Shown here: positions 8,915 to 17,564 of the stretch, in pieces
How positions within the stretch are numbered: the first letter of the stretch is position 1
Layout of the letters: every line of letters begins with the position of its first letter
Translations under genes and position numbers: made by a program
Notes under the pieces: generated by a model
Told to the model about the DNA's origin: nothing
The model's input: the letters and a program-made list of their open reading frames with translations, nothing else
Database searches by the model: none
Assembly (NCBI GenBank): GCA_007745835.1
Contig: CP036424.1
Span: 4,389,968 to 4,453,967 of the forward strand
DNA from: Planctomycetes bacterium MalM25
GTDB taxonomy: Bacteria > Planctomycetota > Planctomycetia > Pirellulales > Lacipirellulaceae
Length of the DNA stretch: 64,000 nucleotides
Direction of reading: 5' to 3'

Positions 8915-9999
8915 ACTTCGATCAGCTCGGCCAATCCTGGCGCGACGAGAACCAGACCGTTTCGGCGGAGGAGCATCTCGAACACCACGTGAAGACGACG
9001 CGCTCCGTCGAACGGTTCACCGGGAGTATTTTCCGCAGAGACCTGATCGAGAGCCTTGTCTGCTTGTATCTGATCTACACCTTCGGATCGATGCTGTTCA
9101 ACAAAGGCCTGATCGCCTCGACCGCGCTGCCATCAGTCTTTGTGTTCGGTGTCGTGGTGAACGTGCTCGGCTCGGTGTACGTCTGCTATCGACTGAACCG
9201 CGCCCGGATGAGCACGCCACAACCCAAGGTCGATGCCCCGATGCGCGAGTACGTGGAGACGGAGCTAACGCGAGTCGAGAAGCAGATGGCCCTGCTGCGG
9301 TCGGTCCACCTCTGGTACCTCGGTCCGTTCTACGTCGGCGTGAACGCGATGTTCCTCAGCTACGACGGGTTCTGCATCGAGTTCGTCATCGCGGCCGCCG
9401 CGGTCACGGCGTTGTACGCGTTCATCTACGCGATGAACCGTCACGCCGAATCAACGTCGATGCGGCTGATCCGTGATGAACTGACCTGGATGAGGGACCA
9501 GCTCGACGAGAAGGAGGGAACTCCGCCTGCCTCCTACGACCCGGTGGCGGCCGGCAAGGAGACGCTGCGTTTCGTGCTGCGATGGTTCCTGATCCTGATC
9601 ACGGTCGGGGTCGGCGGCGCCCTCCTAGGCTGGTGGCTCGACGTGGATTACCCGAAGCGATCCCCCTTCGACGCCGTCCGCTGGCACGAGAACCAGCCAG
9701 AGGTCCGCCTGAATGACGAGTGGTTCCGCCTCGTCTCGATCGACGGCGTGACAGCCGATGAGATCGTTGAGTACTGTGACTGGACCTACTTCCAGAAGTC
9801 GCGGAAGCGGTTCGAGGAAGACCTTGTCGAGGTGCTCACCCACATGGGGCACGAACCGGACGAGGCGGTCACGCTCGTCGTCTCGCCGCTCGACGGCGAC
9901 GAGCCGGTCACCCTCCAGAACGTCCCGATGAGCGAAAAGAAACGCTGGAGGATCAAGAACGCCGCCCGGCTACGAGAAGAGAAGACCGAAGCCGACTAG
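8911..9999 (+). CDS. Membrane protein, candidate regulator of the adjacent sigma factor
   Basis: 362 residues, no family recognised. A ~45-residue cytosolic N-terminus precedes two helices (~48-68 and ~73-95), a charged coiled-coil-like stretch (~105-130), two more helices (~135-155 and ~158-175), a basic/acidic linker and another helix (~218-240). A ~120-residue soluble C-terminus then contains a phrase like a degenerate PDZ-type ligand-binding region (DEWFRLVSIDGVTADE), which I cannot confirm. No zinc-binding HxxxCxxC anti-sigma motif is seen. The ATGA overlap with the sigma gene supports a partner role, perhaps as a membrane-bound anti-sigma or sensor. Function is inference from context only. 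Confidence 0.72.
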   Translation: MNFDQLGQSWRDENQTVSAEEHLEHHVKTTRSVERFTGSIFRRDLIESLVCLYLIYTFGSMLFNKGLIASTALPSVFVFGVVVNVLGSVYVCYRLNRARMSTPQPKVDAPMREYVETELTRVEKQMALLRSVHLWYLGPFYVGVNAMFLSYDGFCIEFVIAAAAVTALYAFIYAMNRHAESTSMRLIRDELTWMRDQLDEKEGTPPASYDPVAAGKETLRFVLRWFLILITVGVGGALLGWWLDVDYPKRSPFDAVRWHENQPEVRLNDEWFRLVSIDGVTADEIVEYCDWTYFQKSRKRFEEDLVEVLTHMGHEPDEAVTLVVSPLDGDEPVTLQNVPMSEKKRWRIKNAARLREEKTEAD

Positions 10000-10056
10000 G
10001 CAAGATGTCGGCGTCGACTACGAAGACCTACCTCCCCCCACTCACCGAGGTTCCTC

Positions 10057-11424
10057 ATGAATCGGTTGCTTCTCATCCCACTCGCCCCGCTGGTTGCTGC
10101 GGCGTCGAGCGTCTGCGCCGATCTCCCCGAGCAGATCGACGCCCTCTGCCAGCCCTACGTCGAAAGCCAAACCGTCGGCGGCATGAGTGTCGGTATCATC
10201 AAGGGCGGCCAAGCCTTCGTTCGTGGCTACGGCCAGCTGTCGGCGGACGATTCGACTGAGCCGGACGGCGAAACGATCTATGAGATCGGCTCGGTCTCCA
10301 AGGTCTTCACCGGGCTGCTTCTCGCCGAGGCGGTGATCGACAGCCGCGTGTCGCTCGTCACGCCAGCCGATGAGTTGCTGCCCAAGGGGGTCACCATGAA
10401 TCGCCGGCACGAGTCGCTGCCGATCCGGCTGTGGCACCTGTCCACCCACACCTCGGGCCTGCCACGCCTCCCCTCGAACCTCGACACCTCCGACCCCGAC
10501 CCGTACGCCAACTACGGCGGCCGCGAGCTCGCCGCGTTCCTCAAGGAGTTCCAACCACGCAAGCGGCCCGGCGAGCAGCAGGCGTACTCGAACCTGGGTG
10601 CCGGCTTGCTCGGCAGCCTGCTCGCTCGCGAGCAGAAGACCGGCTACGACGACCTCCTGCAGAAGCGGGTCGTCGAACCGCTCGGGATGAAGGACACGCG
10701 GGTCAAGCTCGCTGGGGACCAGCGTGATCGGGTCGCCCCGCCGCACACGGGCGGGGGACTCGCGGCGCGCGAGTGGGGCTTCGACCAGCTCGCCGGCGCC
10801 GGGGGAATCCACAGCACCGCCAACGACCTCTTGAGCTTCGCTCAGGCCCAGCTCGACCCGCCCGAAGGCGATCTCGGCCAGGCGATCGATCTCGCTTGGA
10901 TGATCCATCAGCAGCCGATCGACGAGGACGATTTCGCCATGGGGCTCGGCTGGCACGTCGCGCGCGACGGCTCGACCCGCTGGCACAACGGCCAGACGAG
11001 CGGTTACCACGCCGCGCTGTTCATCAGCCGTCGGTTCGACGCGGCGGCGATCGTCCTGACGAACACCGCCACGGGCGAAGTCGACGCGCTGGCGGGCCAG
11101 ATCATCCGACTGCTGGCGGGACAGAAAGAGAAGCCTCGCGAGTTCGAGAAGACGCTCGAAATCGATCCCGAGCTGATGCGGGGCTACGCGGGCGTCTACC
11201 GGTTCGCTCCCGGCGTGGACCTGACCGTGACCACGCAGGGGGGCCGGCTGATGGCTCAACTCACGGGGCAGCCGGCGGTGCGTGTCTACCCGCGCAGCGA
11301 GACCGAGTGGTTCTACAAGGTGGTCGAGGCCACACTCACCTTCCAAGCCGACGGCAAGGGACGCGGGACCGCCGTGGAACTGTTCCAGAACGGAATCCGC
11401 CAGACCGCCAAGCGGGTCGATTAA
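10057..11424 (+). CDS. Secreted serine hydrolase, class C beta-lactamase / DD-peptidase fold
   Basis: 455 residues with a signal peptide (~1-21, ending SSVCA). The catalytic set of the family is present: S79-V-S-K82 (SxxK), a YSN triad in AYSNLGAGLLG near residue 175, and HNG near residue 310 in place of KTG, as in many esterase or D-aminopeptidase-like members. A C-terminal ~90-residue lipocalin-like region (MRGYAGVYRFAPG...) matches the common architecture of these proteins. It may be a peptidase or esterase on cell-surface or extracellular substrates. Calling it an antibiotic-resistance beta-lactamase is not justified. It stands alone on the + strand. Confidence 0.85.
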   Translation: MNRLLLIPLAPLVAAASSVCADLPEQIDALCQPYVESQTVGGMSVGIIKGGQAFVRGYGQLSADDSTEPDGETIYEIGSVSKVFTGLLLAEAVIDSRVSLVTPADELLPKGVTMNRRHESLPIRLWHLSTHTSGLPRLPSNLDTSDPDPYANYGGRELAAFLKEFQPRKRPGEQQAYSNLGAGLLGSLLAREQKTGYDDLLQKRVVEPLGMKDTRVKLAGDQRDRVAPPHTGGGLAAREWGFDQLAGAGGIHSTANDLLSFAQAQLDPPEGDLGQAIDLAWMIHQQPIDEDDFAMGLGWHVARDGSTRWHNGQTSGYHAALFISRRFDAAAIVLTNTATGEVDALAGQIIRLLAGQKEKPREFEKTLEIDPELMRGYAGVYRFAPGVDLTVTTQGGRLMAQLTGQPAVRVYPRSETEWFYKVVEATLTFQADGKGRGTAVELFQNGIRQTAKRVD

Positions 11425-11478
11425 GCGTCGGCGAGCGATAGACTGGGGGCGCCGCCCTCTCTCTCAGTACGCAGCCCA

Positions 11479-12090
11479 ATGGACCCGACCGAAAACGCCG
11501 CCGTCTACGACCGGATCGCCGAGCATTGGGCGAGCGATGCGTTCGAGGCGACGAACGGCGTTGCGCAGCACGAGCGGGCGCTCCGTTTCGCCCCCGGATC
11601 GGGCGCCGCGCTCGACGTCGGTTGCGGAGCCAACGGCCGGCTGATCGATCTGCTGCGGCGCCACGGGTACCAAGTCGAAGGGCTCGACCATTCGACGAGG
11701 ATGCTCGAGTTCGCCCGGCGCCGTCACCCCGAGGTGACGTTCCATCACGCCGACATCCGCGTGTGGCCATTCGAGCGGCGGTACGCCTTCATCTCGGCCT
11801 GGGACAGCCTCTGGCACGTCCCCCTGGCGGACCAGATCGCCGTGCTGAAGAGAATCTGCGACGGGCTCGCCCCGGACGGGGTGCTCGTCTTCTCGGCCGG
11901 CGGTCTCGACGCCCCCGGCGAGGTGACGAACCCGTGCCACGGCCAGCCGCTCTACCACGCCACGCCCGGCGTCCCGCAGCTGCTGCGGGCGATCGAAGCC
12001 GCCGGCTGCGTCTGTCGGCATCTGGAGTACGACCAGTTGCCGGAGAAACACGTCTATTTCGTCGTGCAAAAGGCCCAAGCCGGCGCCTGA
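11479..12090 (+). CDS. Class I SAM-dependent methyltransferase
   Basis: 203 residues. Motif I is ALDVGCGANG (residues 44-53), followed by an acidic loop (VEGLDHSTRMLEFAR) that would contact the SAM ribose. A motif IV-like segment (FISAWDSLWHVPL) comes before a strand-rich C-terminus. This is the standard Rossmann-type small-molecule methyltransferase layout; the substrate cannot be told. It lies 54 nt after the serine hydrolase and may be co-transcribed with it. Confidence 0.85.
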   Translation: MDPTENAAVYDRIAEHWASDAFEATNGVAQHERALRFAPGSGAALDVGCGANGRLIDLLRRHGYQVEGLDHSTRMLEFARRRHPEVTFHHADIRVWPFERRYAFISAWDSLWHVPLADQIAVLKRICDGLAPDGVLVFSAGGLDAPGEVTNPCHGQPLYHATPGVPQLLRAIEAAGCVCRHLEYDQLPEKHVYFVVQKAQAGA

Positions 12091-12199
12091 CCCTGGTTGA
12101 ATCTGGGCCTCGATCCGCTCAAGATATCCCGCTACTCAGGCGGACTTGAGCCGGCGGTTGGACCGGCCCAGTCTTTTCAACAAATCAGCAGGCGGATCG

Positions 12200-13612
12200 A
12201 TGGTCTTCGCACCCAAATTGGCGGCGTTGTTGTTGGCGTTTTTTGCGGCACTGGCGGTGGCGACCCCGGCCGTTGCCCAAGAGCCGAGCTTGGCCGACCT
12301 GGCCGACGGCGTGGAGGAGGCGAAGCTCGCCGGCCACAACGCCTGGATGCTCACCAGCTGCGCCCTCGTGCTGTTCATGACCGTGCCCGGCCTCGCCATG
12401 TTCTACGGCGGCCTGGTGCGGCGGAAGAACATCCTCAGCGTCCTGATGCAGTGCATCTTCCTGATGGGCCTGATGACCACCCTCTGGGCGATCTACGGCT
12501 ACTCGCTCGCCTTCGGCGGTGACGACCCGTATATCGGCAACGGCGAGTTTCTCTTCATGGAGAACGTCGCCCGGACTTGGAACGCCGAGACCGGCGCTGC
12601 AAACGAGCCGATGGTCGATTTGGATGGCAGCAAGATCCCGACGCTCACGCACATGCTCTTTCAGGGCATGTTCTTCATCATCACCCCCGCGCTGATCTGC
12701 GGCGCCTTCGCCGAGCGGATGAAGTTCTCGTCGATGGTCGTCTTCAGCGTCCTGTGGGGCACGCTGGTCTACTGCCCACTCTGCCACTGGGTCTGGGACG
12801 GTGGCATCCTGGCCTACGGCGGTGAGAACTCGTGGGGCAACGGCGCCCTCGACTTCGCGGGCGGCACGGTGGTCCACATCAGCTCGGGCATCTCCGCCCT
12901 CGTGCTCGCCCTGATGATCGGCAAGCGGAAGGGCTTCGGCACCGAGGACATGCGTCCGCACAACCTGACCTACACCGCGATCGGAGCCGGCATGCTGTGG
13001 GTCGGCTGGTTCGGCTTCAACGCGGGCAGCGAGCTCCTCTCGGACCACCTCACCTCGCAGGCGTTCGCGGTCACCCACTTCGGCGCCGCGGCGGGCGTGC
13101 TCGCCTGGTCGGCCTACGAGTGGCTCACCCGCGGCAAGCCGAGCGTCCTCGGCGCCGCGTCCGGCGCGGTGGCGGGCCTCGTCTGCGTGACCCCCGCGGC
13201 CGGCTTCGTCTCGCCCATGTCGGGCCTGATCATGGGCGCCGCGGGCGGCGCCGTCTGCGCCTGGGCCGTCGGCCTCAAGGGCAAACTCGGCTACGACGAC
13301 GCCCTCGACGCCTTCGGCGTGCACGGCGTCGGCGGCACGCTGGGCGCCATCCTGACGGGCGTCTTCGCGACTCGGGCGGCCTGGGACATCGCCGACGGCA
13401 AGCCACTCGGCCTGATCGAAGCGGGCTCCTACGGCGAATCGGTCCTGGGCGGCCAACTCTGTGCGACCGCCGTCACCTGGCTGTTCAGCATCGTGGCGAC
13501 CGTCATCATCGCCGGCGTGGTCAACGCCGTGATGGGCTTGCGGATCGACGAGGAGGGCGAACGCCGCGGCCTCGACCTCGCCGACCATGAGGAAGAGGGC
13601 TACCTGCTCTGA
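12200..13612 (+). CDS. amt: Ammonium transporter Amt
   Basis: Ammonium channel of the Amt/Mep/Rh family, 470 residues. The ATG at 12200 begins a cleavable signal peptide (to ...ATPAVAQ), which many bacterial Amt proteins have; an upstream in-frame TTG at 12146 gives an unlikely N-terminus. About 11 membrane helices follow. Diagnostic segments are GLAMFYGGLVRRKN, DFAGGTVVHISSG with the first pore His, WFGFNAGSE, and DAFGVHGVGGTLG with the second pore His. No glnK/glnB gene is adjacent, unlike many amt loci. I found no convincing sigma54 promoter in the 109-nt upstream gap. A GC-rich hairpin follows the stop. Confidence 0.95.
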   Translation: MVFAPKLAALLLAFFAALAVATPAVAQEPSLADLADGVEEAKLAGHNAWMLTSCALVLFMTVPGLAMFYGGLVRRKNILSVLMQCIFLMGLMTTLWAIYGYSLAFGGDDPYIGNGEFLFMENVARTWNAETGAANEPMVDLDGSKIPTLTHMLFQGMFFIITPALICGAFAERMKFSSMVVFSVLWGTLVYCPLCHWVWDGGILAYGGENSWGNGALDFAGGTVVHISSGISALVLALMIGKRKGFGTEDMRPHNLTYTAIGAGMLWVGWFGFNAGSELLSDHLTSQAFAVTHFGAAAGVLAWSAYEWLTRGKPSVLGAASGAVAGLVCVTPAAGFVSPMSGLIMGAAGGAVCAWAVGLKGKLGYDDALDAFGVHGVGGTLGAILTGVFATRAAWDIADGKPLGLIEAGSYGESVLGGQLCATAVTWLFSIVATVIIAGVVNAVMGLRIDEEGERRGLDLADHEEEGYLL

Positions 13613-13626
13613 CCCTCTGAATCCAC

Positions 13627-13657
13627 CGCCGCGGGCCCCAGCCAGGGACCCGCGGCG
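13627..13657 (+). terminator. GC-rich hairpin after amt, possible terminator
   Basis: Arms CGCCGCGGGCCCC and GGGACCCGCGGCG pair over 13 positions with one mismatch, starting 15 nt after the amt stop. No T-run follows, so this is at best a weak intrinsic terminator or an mRNA 3'-end stabiliser. Confidence 0.45.
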
Positions 13658-13842
13658 ATTCGGCGGCTCCCACCTTCCCGCGGACAGGCGGTTGGGTTAG
13701 GCTACAAAGTCTCGGAAGCGGCCCCGGCCGCCCCCCGGGGATGCTCAGACGGCGGCTGCCCCCAGCACCCGCCCCTCGACCGGCTCCACAGGGCCATTCG
13801 CGGTAGAACTCTGAGCCCCCAACTTCGGATTCCGAGCACGGT

Positions 13843-13916
13843 CGGGCCGTGGCGCAGCCTGGTAGCGCGTTTGACTGGGGGTCAAAAGGTCGCAGGTTCG
13901 AATCCTGTCGGCCCGA
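13843..13916 (+). tRNA. tRNA-Pro (anticodon GGG)
   Basis: 74-nt cloverleaf: acceptor CGGGCCG/CGGCCCG, D stem GCGC/GCGC, anticodon stem TTTGA/TCAAA with loop CTGGGGG (anticodon GGG at 13877-13879), variable AGGTC, T arm GCAGG-TTCGAAT-CCTGT with one G-U pair, discriminator A. The 3' CCA is not encoded. It reads CCC/CCU proline codons. It sits alone in the 559-nt gap between amt and the sulfatase; apart from this tRNA and the repeats listed next I see no gene there. Confidence 0.97.
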
Positions 13917-13923
13917 CTTGTTT

Positions 13924-13997
13924 TTGGCTCGGCCGATTTAACGGCCGTTAGCCTGTGGCCCCTTGGCTCGACCGATTAGCGGCTGTTGCCTACAGCC
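13924..13997 (+). repeat. Imperfect direct repeat directly after tRNA-Pro
   Basis: Two copies (13924-13960 and 13963-13997) both start TTGGCTCG and continue CCGATT...CGGC.GTT.GCCT....GCC with a few substitutions and two single-base gaps. They are separated by 2 nt. The second copy carries the phrase GATTAGCGGCTGTTGCC, similar to the AGC-rich tracts in the ribosomal cluster gaps. Confidence 0.6.
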
Positions 13998-14002
13998 ACG
14001 AC

Positions 14003-14026
14003 ACCCGATCGCTTCGACGATCGGGT
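14003..14026 (+). repeat. Perfect 9-bp stem-loop between tRNA-Pro and the sulfatase gene
   Basis: Arms ACCCGATCG and CGATCGGGT with a 6-nt loop. No T-run follows. It could be a processing or termination structure for the tRNA transcript, or part of the repeat cluster here. Confidence 0.5.
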
Positions 14027-14171
14027 CCGACAGTTTGGCAGGTTCCTTTGAGGACCTTGCCCTGCGTCGGTTGGTCTATCGATCGCACTCTCTACCCCGG
14101 TCGGATGATACAATGACCGTGCGCTTGGCGGTGCTGCCGGCGTTGGCGAAACTCCTCTCCTCGGGTGTCCC

Positions 14172-15749
14172 ATGCGGCCAGCATTCGGTGTCGTGTTGTT
14201 GTCACTCTGCGCGCCGACTTGGGCCCCGGCGGCGGAACGCCCCAACCTCGTCGTCATCATGGCCGACGACCTGGGGTTCGCGGATCTCGGCTGCTACGGA
14301 TCGGAGGTCGAAACCCCTCGCCTCGATGAGCTCGCCTCCGAAGGGCTCCGCTTCACGCAGTTCTACAACACCGCGAAGTGCCATTCGTCGCGGGTCTCGC
14401 TGCTGACCGGCCTCTACTGCGATCAAGCCGGCAGCGAATCCTTGAGCCGGGGCGCCACCTTCGGGGAGGTCCTTTCAGAGGCCGGGTACTTCACCGCCAT
14501 GGTCGGCAAGTGGCACCTCCACAAGCAGCCGACCAACTTCGGCTTCCAACGCTACTGGGGGCACCTCTCGGGCGCGACGAACTTCTTCACGGGCGATGAC
14601 ACGTTCCGCCTGAATGGCGCCAAGTGGGCGGTGCCGAAGAGGCTGAACGGTCGTCCCTTCTACACCACCCACGCGATCACCGACTTCGCCCTCGGGTTCC
14701 TGGACGAGGCGACCAGCGGCGACAAGCCGTTTGTGCTCTACACCGCTTTCAACGCGCCGCACTACCCGTTGCAGGCCCCCAAGGAGGCCGTGCTCAAGTA
14801 CGACGGTCGCTACGATCGCGGATGGGACGAGATGCGCCGGGAACGGCACAAGCGGCAGATCGAATCGGGGCTGCTGCCGGCGAAGTGGGGGCTCAGCCCG
14901 CGCCCAGATCACGTCCCCGCTTGGGACAGCCTCAGCGAAGAGGACCGCCAGTGGGAAGCGGACCGTATGGAGGTCTTCGCCGCGATGGTGGACGAACTCG
15001 ACAAGAGCATCGGCCGCCTCGTTGATTATCTCAAAGCCAAGGGTGTTTACGACAACACGCTGATCCTGTTCTGTTCCGACAACGGGGCGTGTCCTTTCGA
15101 GCGCACACGCGGCCGGTACCTGGCGCCGTGGGACCCCGATTCTTACTGGACCTACGACGCCAGCTGGGCCCACGTCGGGAACACCCCGTTCCGCCTCTAC
15201 AAGCAGAACCAACACGAGGGGGGGATCGCCTCGCCGCTCATTGTCCATTGGCCTGCGGGCCTCAAGACCGAGCCGGGAGCGATCACGCGCCAGCCCGCCC
15301 ACCTCATCGACTTGATGGCGACGATCCTCGAGCTGGGCGAAGCGAGCTACCCAACTCGCCTGGGCGAACGCACCATCGATCCGCTGCAAGGCAAATCCCT
15401 GCTGCCGATCTTCCACGGAGAAGAACGCGATCCCCACGAGACGCTCTACTTCCACTTCGGCTCCGATCGCGCCCTCCGACAGGGCCCTTGGAAACTGGTC
15501 TCCGCCAAGCAAGGCAAGTGGGAGCTCTACAACCTCGACGCCGATCGAACCGAACTCGACGACCTCTCCGAGAGGGATCCGAGACGGGTCACGTCGATGG
15601 CGGCCGAGTGGTTCCGCATCGCCGAGGAGGTGGAGCGTTTAGAAGGGCGCTCCCTCGCCCCAGCTGGGGATCGGGTCAAGCGGCTCAACTTCCGTAGGGA
15701 CACCAGCTCGGGAAAGGCCGTCAACAAACCGAAAGCCCGTCGGCCTTGA
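14172..15749 (+). CDS. Secreted arylsulfatase-family sulfatase with CxSxR active-site motif
   Basis: 525 residues, signal peptide ~1-21. Starts the mature part with RPNLVVIMADDLGFADLGCYG, of which the DD pair binds Ca2+. The formylglycine site is C70-H-S-S-R74, followed by SLLTG, so the third position is Ser rather than the usual Pro of CxPxR. Other family segments are visible: VGKWHLH, NAPHYPLQAPKE and CSDNGACP. It would hydrolyse sulfate esters, perhaps of algal polysaccharides, outside the cytoplasm. The non-standard motif may alter modification by the formylglycine-generating enzyme. No other sulfatase or polysaccharide genes are adjacent. Confidence 0.9.
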   Translation: MRPAFGVVLLSLCAPTWAPAAERPNLVVIMADDLGFADLGCYGSEVETPRLDELASEGLRFTQFYNTAKCHSSRVSLLTGLYCDQAGSESLSRGATFGEVLSEAGYFTAMVGKWHLHKQPTNFGFQRYWGHLSGATNFFTGDDTFRLNGAKWAVPKRLNGRPFYTTHAITDFALGFLDEATSGDKPFVLYTAFNAPHYPLQAPKEAVLKYDGRYDRGWDEMRRERHKRQIESGLLPAKWGLSPRPDHVPAWDSLSEEDRQWEADRMEVFAAMVDELDKSIGRLVDYLKAKGVYDNTLILFCSDNGACPFERTRGRYLAPWDPDSYWTYDASWAHVGNTPFRLYKQNQHEGGIASPLIVHWPAGLKTEPGAITRQPAHLIDLMATILELGEASYPTRLGERTIDPLQGKSLLPIFHGEERDPHETLYFHFGSDRALRQGPWKLVSAKQGKWELYNLDADRTELDDLSERDPRRVTSMAAEWFRIAEEVERLEGRSLAPAGDRVKRLNFRRDTSSGKAVNKPKARRP

Positions 15750-15791
15750 GGTCGAGCCGATGACCGCCCGACACTTCGCCACGGACTCCCC

Positions 15792-15820
15792 TTGGCGGCG
15801 TCGGGCATCTGCTCAATAGT
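15792..15820 (+). promoter_or_regulatory. Candidate sigma70-type promoter for pntAB
   Basis: TTGGCG, a 17-nt spacer and AATAGT, about 46 nt before the pntA ATG. Each box matches the consensus at 4 of 6 positions. Weak but well spaced and suitably placed. Confidence 0.35.
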
Positions 15821-15865
15821 ACGATCGCTCGGTTTCTCTTCCTCTTGGCTAGTTAGGCGCCCACG

Positions 15866-17458
15866 ATGCGGATCTTCATCCCGGCCGAGACAGCGGCCCG
15901 GGAACGCCGGGTCGCCGGCGTGCCCGACTCGGTTTCGCGGCTGATCAAGCTCGGTCACCGGTTGGTGATCGAATCGGGGGCGGGCTCAGCGGCCGGCTTC
16001 GATGACGACGCCTACCGCGGGGCGGGGGCGGAGATTGCGACCGAACCGATAAACGCGTGGGCGGACGCCGACGCCGTCTTCAAGGTGCGCCCCCCCAACG
16101 ACGACGAGATCGCCAAGCTGCGGCGTGGCGCCATCCTCGCTTGCTACCTGCAGCCCGGCACGAACGGCGAGCTCCTCGAGAAGCTCTCCAAGGCGGGCGT
16201 GACGGCCCTGGCCCTGGACGCCGTGCCGCGGACCTCGCGCGCCCAGTCGATGGATACGCTCAGCGCGATGGCGAACATCGCGGGCTACCGCGCCGTGATC
16301 GAGGCCGCCGGAGCCTTCGGGCGTTTCTTCGGCGGCCAGATGACCGCCGCAGGCCGTTTACCGCCCGCCAAGGTGCTGGTCATCGGCGCCGGAGTGGCGG
16401 GGCTGTCGGCGGTCGGCGCCGCGAAGAACCTCGGCGCGATCGTCCGCGCCTTCGACACCCGCGCCGCGACAAAGGACCAAGTCGAGAGCCTCGGCGGCGA
16501 GTTCCTCACGATCCAGATGGAGGAGTCGGGCGAGGGCGCCGGGGGCTACGCGAAGGAGATGTCGCAGGCCTTCCTCGACGCCGAGTACGCCCTCTTCCGC
16601 GAGCAGGCCGACGAGGTCGACATCGTCATCACGACGGCGTTGATCCCGGGCAAGCCGGCGCCCAAGCTGTGGCTCAAGGACATGGTCGAGCGGATGCGGC
16701 CCGGCTCGGTCGTGGTCGATCTCGCCGGCGAGCAGGGCGGCAACTGCGAGTACACCCGCCCCGACGAAGCGGTCGTCGAGCACGGCGTCACCGTGATCGG
16801 CTACACCGACCTGCCTAGCCGCATGGCGGACACGGCGAGCTCGCTCTACGCGAACGTGATGGTCAACCTGGTGAAGCACCTCGGTGGCGCCGAACCGACC
16901 ATCGACATGGAAGACGACGTCACCCGGGCGATGACGGTCACGCACGACGAGGCGGTCACTTGGCCGCCCCCCGCGGCCCCCGCCCCCTCCTCTCCTCCCC
17001 CGCAGCCGGCGCCCAAGCCGACCATCGAGGAGGAAGCGATCGAGGAGGCGCCCTCGCCGACCCGTTTCGACACGTTCCTCGTCGCCGCCGGCCTGTTGCT
17101 GGCCGCCTGCTGGGCGTTGCTGCGGTTCGGCGTCGAAGGCTCGGCCGGCGCGGAAGACGCGGGCGAGCTGCGCGACTTCGTCCAGCACCTCACCGTGTTC
17201 GTGATGGCCTGCTTCGTCGGGTATCAGGTCGTCTGGAACGTCACGCCCGCGCTGCACACGCCCCTCATGGCGGTGACCAACGCGATCAGCGGCATCATCA
17301 TCCTGGGCGGCCTGCTGCAAGCGGGGGCCGTCTCGGGGTCCGCAGGGATCGGCGTACCGGTCGTGCTCGGCCTTGCCGCGATCCTGCTGGCGATGATCAA
17401 CGTCGCGGGAGGGTTCTGGGTGACCCACCGCATGCTGGCGATGTTCCGCAAGGACTGA
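15866..17458 (+). CDS. pntA: NAD(P) transhydrogenase subunit alpha
   Basis: Proton-translocating transhydrogenase: exchanges hydride between NADH and NADP+ coupled to the proton gradient. 530 residues, so this is the full-length single alpha subunit (not the split alpha1/alpha2 form). Domain I carries an alanine dehydrogenase-like NAD fold starting [17 protein letters not shown] and the Rossmann loop [20 protein letters not shown] (~171-190). A Pro/Ala-rich linker (~370-400) leads to four membrane helices (~410-525). pntB follows after 106 nt, so the two probably form one operon. Confidence 0.95.
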   Translation: MRIFIPAETAARERRVAGVPDSVSRLIKLGHRLVIESGAGSAAGFDDDAYRGAGAEIATEPINAWADADAVFKVRPPNDDEIAKLRRGAILACYLQPGTNGELLEKLSKAGVTALALDAVPRTSRAQSMDTLSAMANIAGYRAVIEAAGAFGRFFGGQMTAAGRLPPAKVLVIGAGVAGLSAVGAAKNLGAIVRAFDTRAATKDQVESLGGEFLTIQMEESGEGAGGYAKEMSQAFLDAEYALFREQADEVDIVITTALIPGKPAPKLWLKDMVERMRPGSVVVDLAGEQGGNCEYTRPDEAVVEHGVTVIGYTDLPSRMADTASSLYANVMVNLVKHLGGAEPTIDMEDDVTRAMTVTHDEAVTWPPPAAPAPSSPPPQPAPKPTIEEEAIEEAPSPTRFDTFLVAAGLLLAACWALLRFGVEGSAGAEDAGELRDFVQHLTVFVMACFVGYQVVWNVTPALHTPLMAVTNAISGIIILGGLLQAGAVSGSAGIGVPVVLGLAAILLAMINVAGGFWVTHRMLAMFRKD

Positions 17459-17564
17459 AGCGAAGGCGGGAGGATCGCTCGCTCGATTCCCGCCTTCGAG
17501 CCTCTCTCTTCGACAACGATCCGATTCACCTCCCTATCACGCCCCCTATCTCGGACCGGTCACC

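Noticed and set aside
10057-11424. Antibiotic-resistance beta-lactamase
   Set aside because: SxxK and YxN are shared by many esterases and peptidases, and the third motif is HNG, not KTG; resistance cannot be claimed.
12146-12199. Upstream TTG extension of amt
   Set aside because: Would place 18 polar residues before a good signal peptide; ATG at 12200 fits the family.
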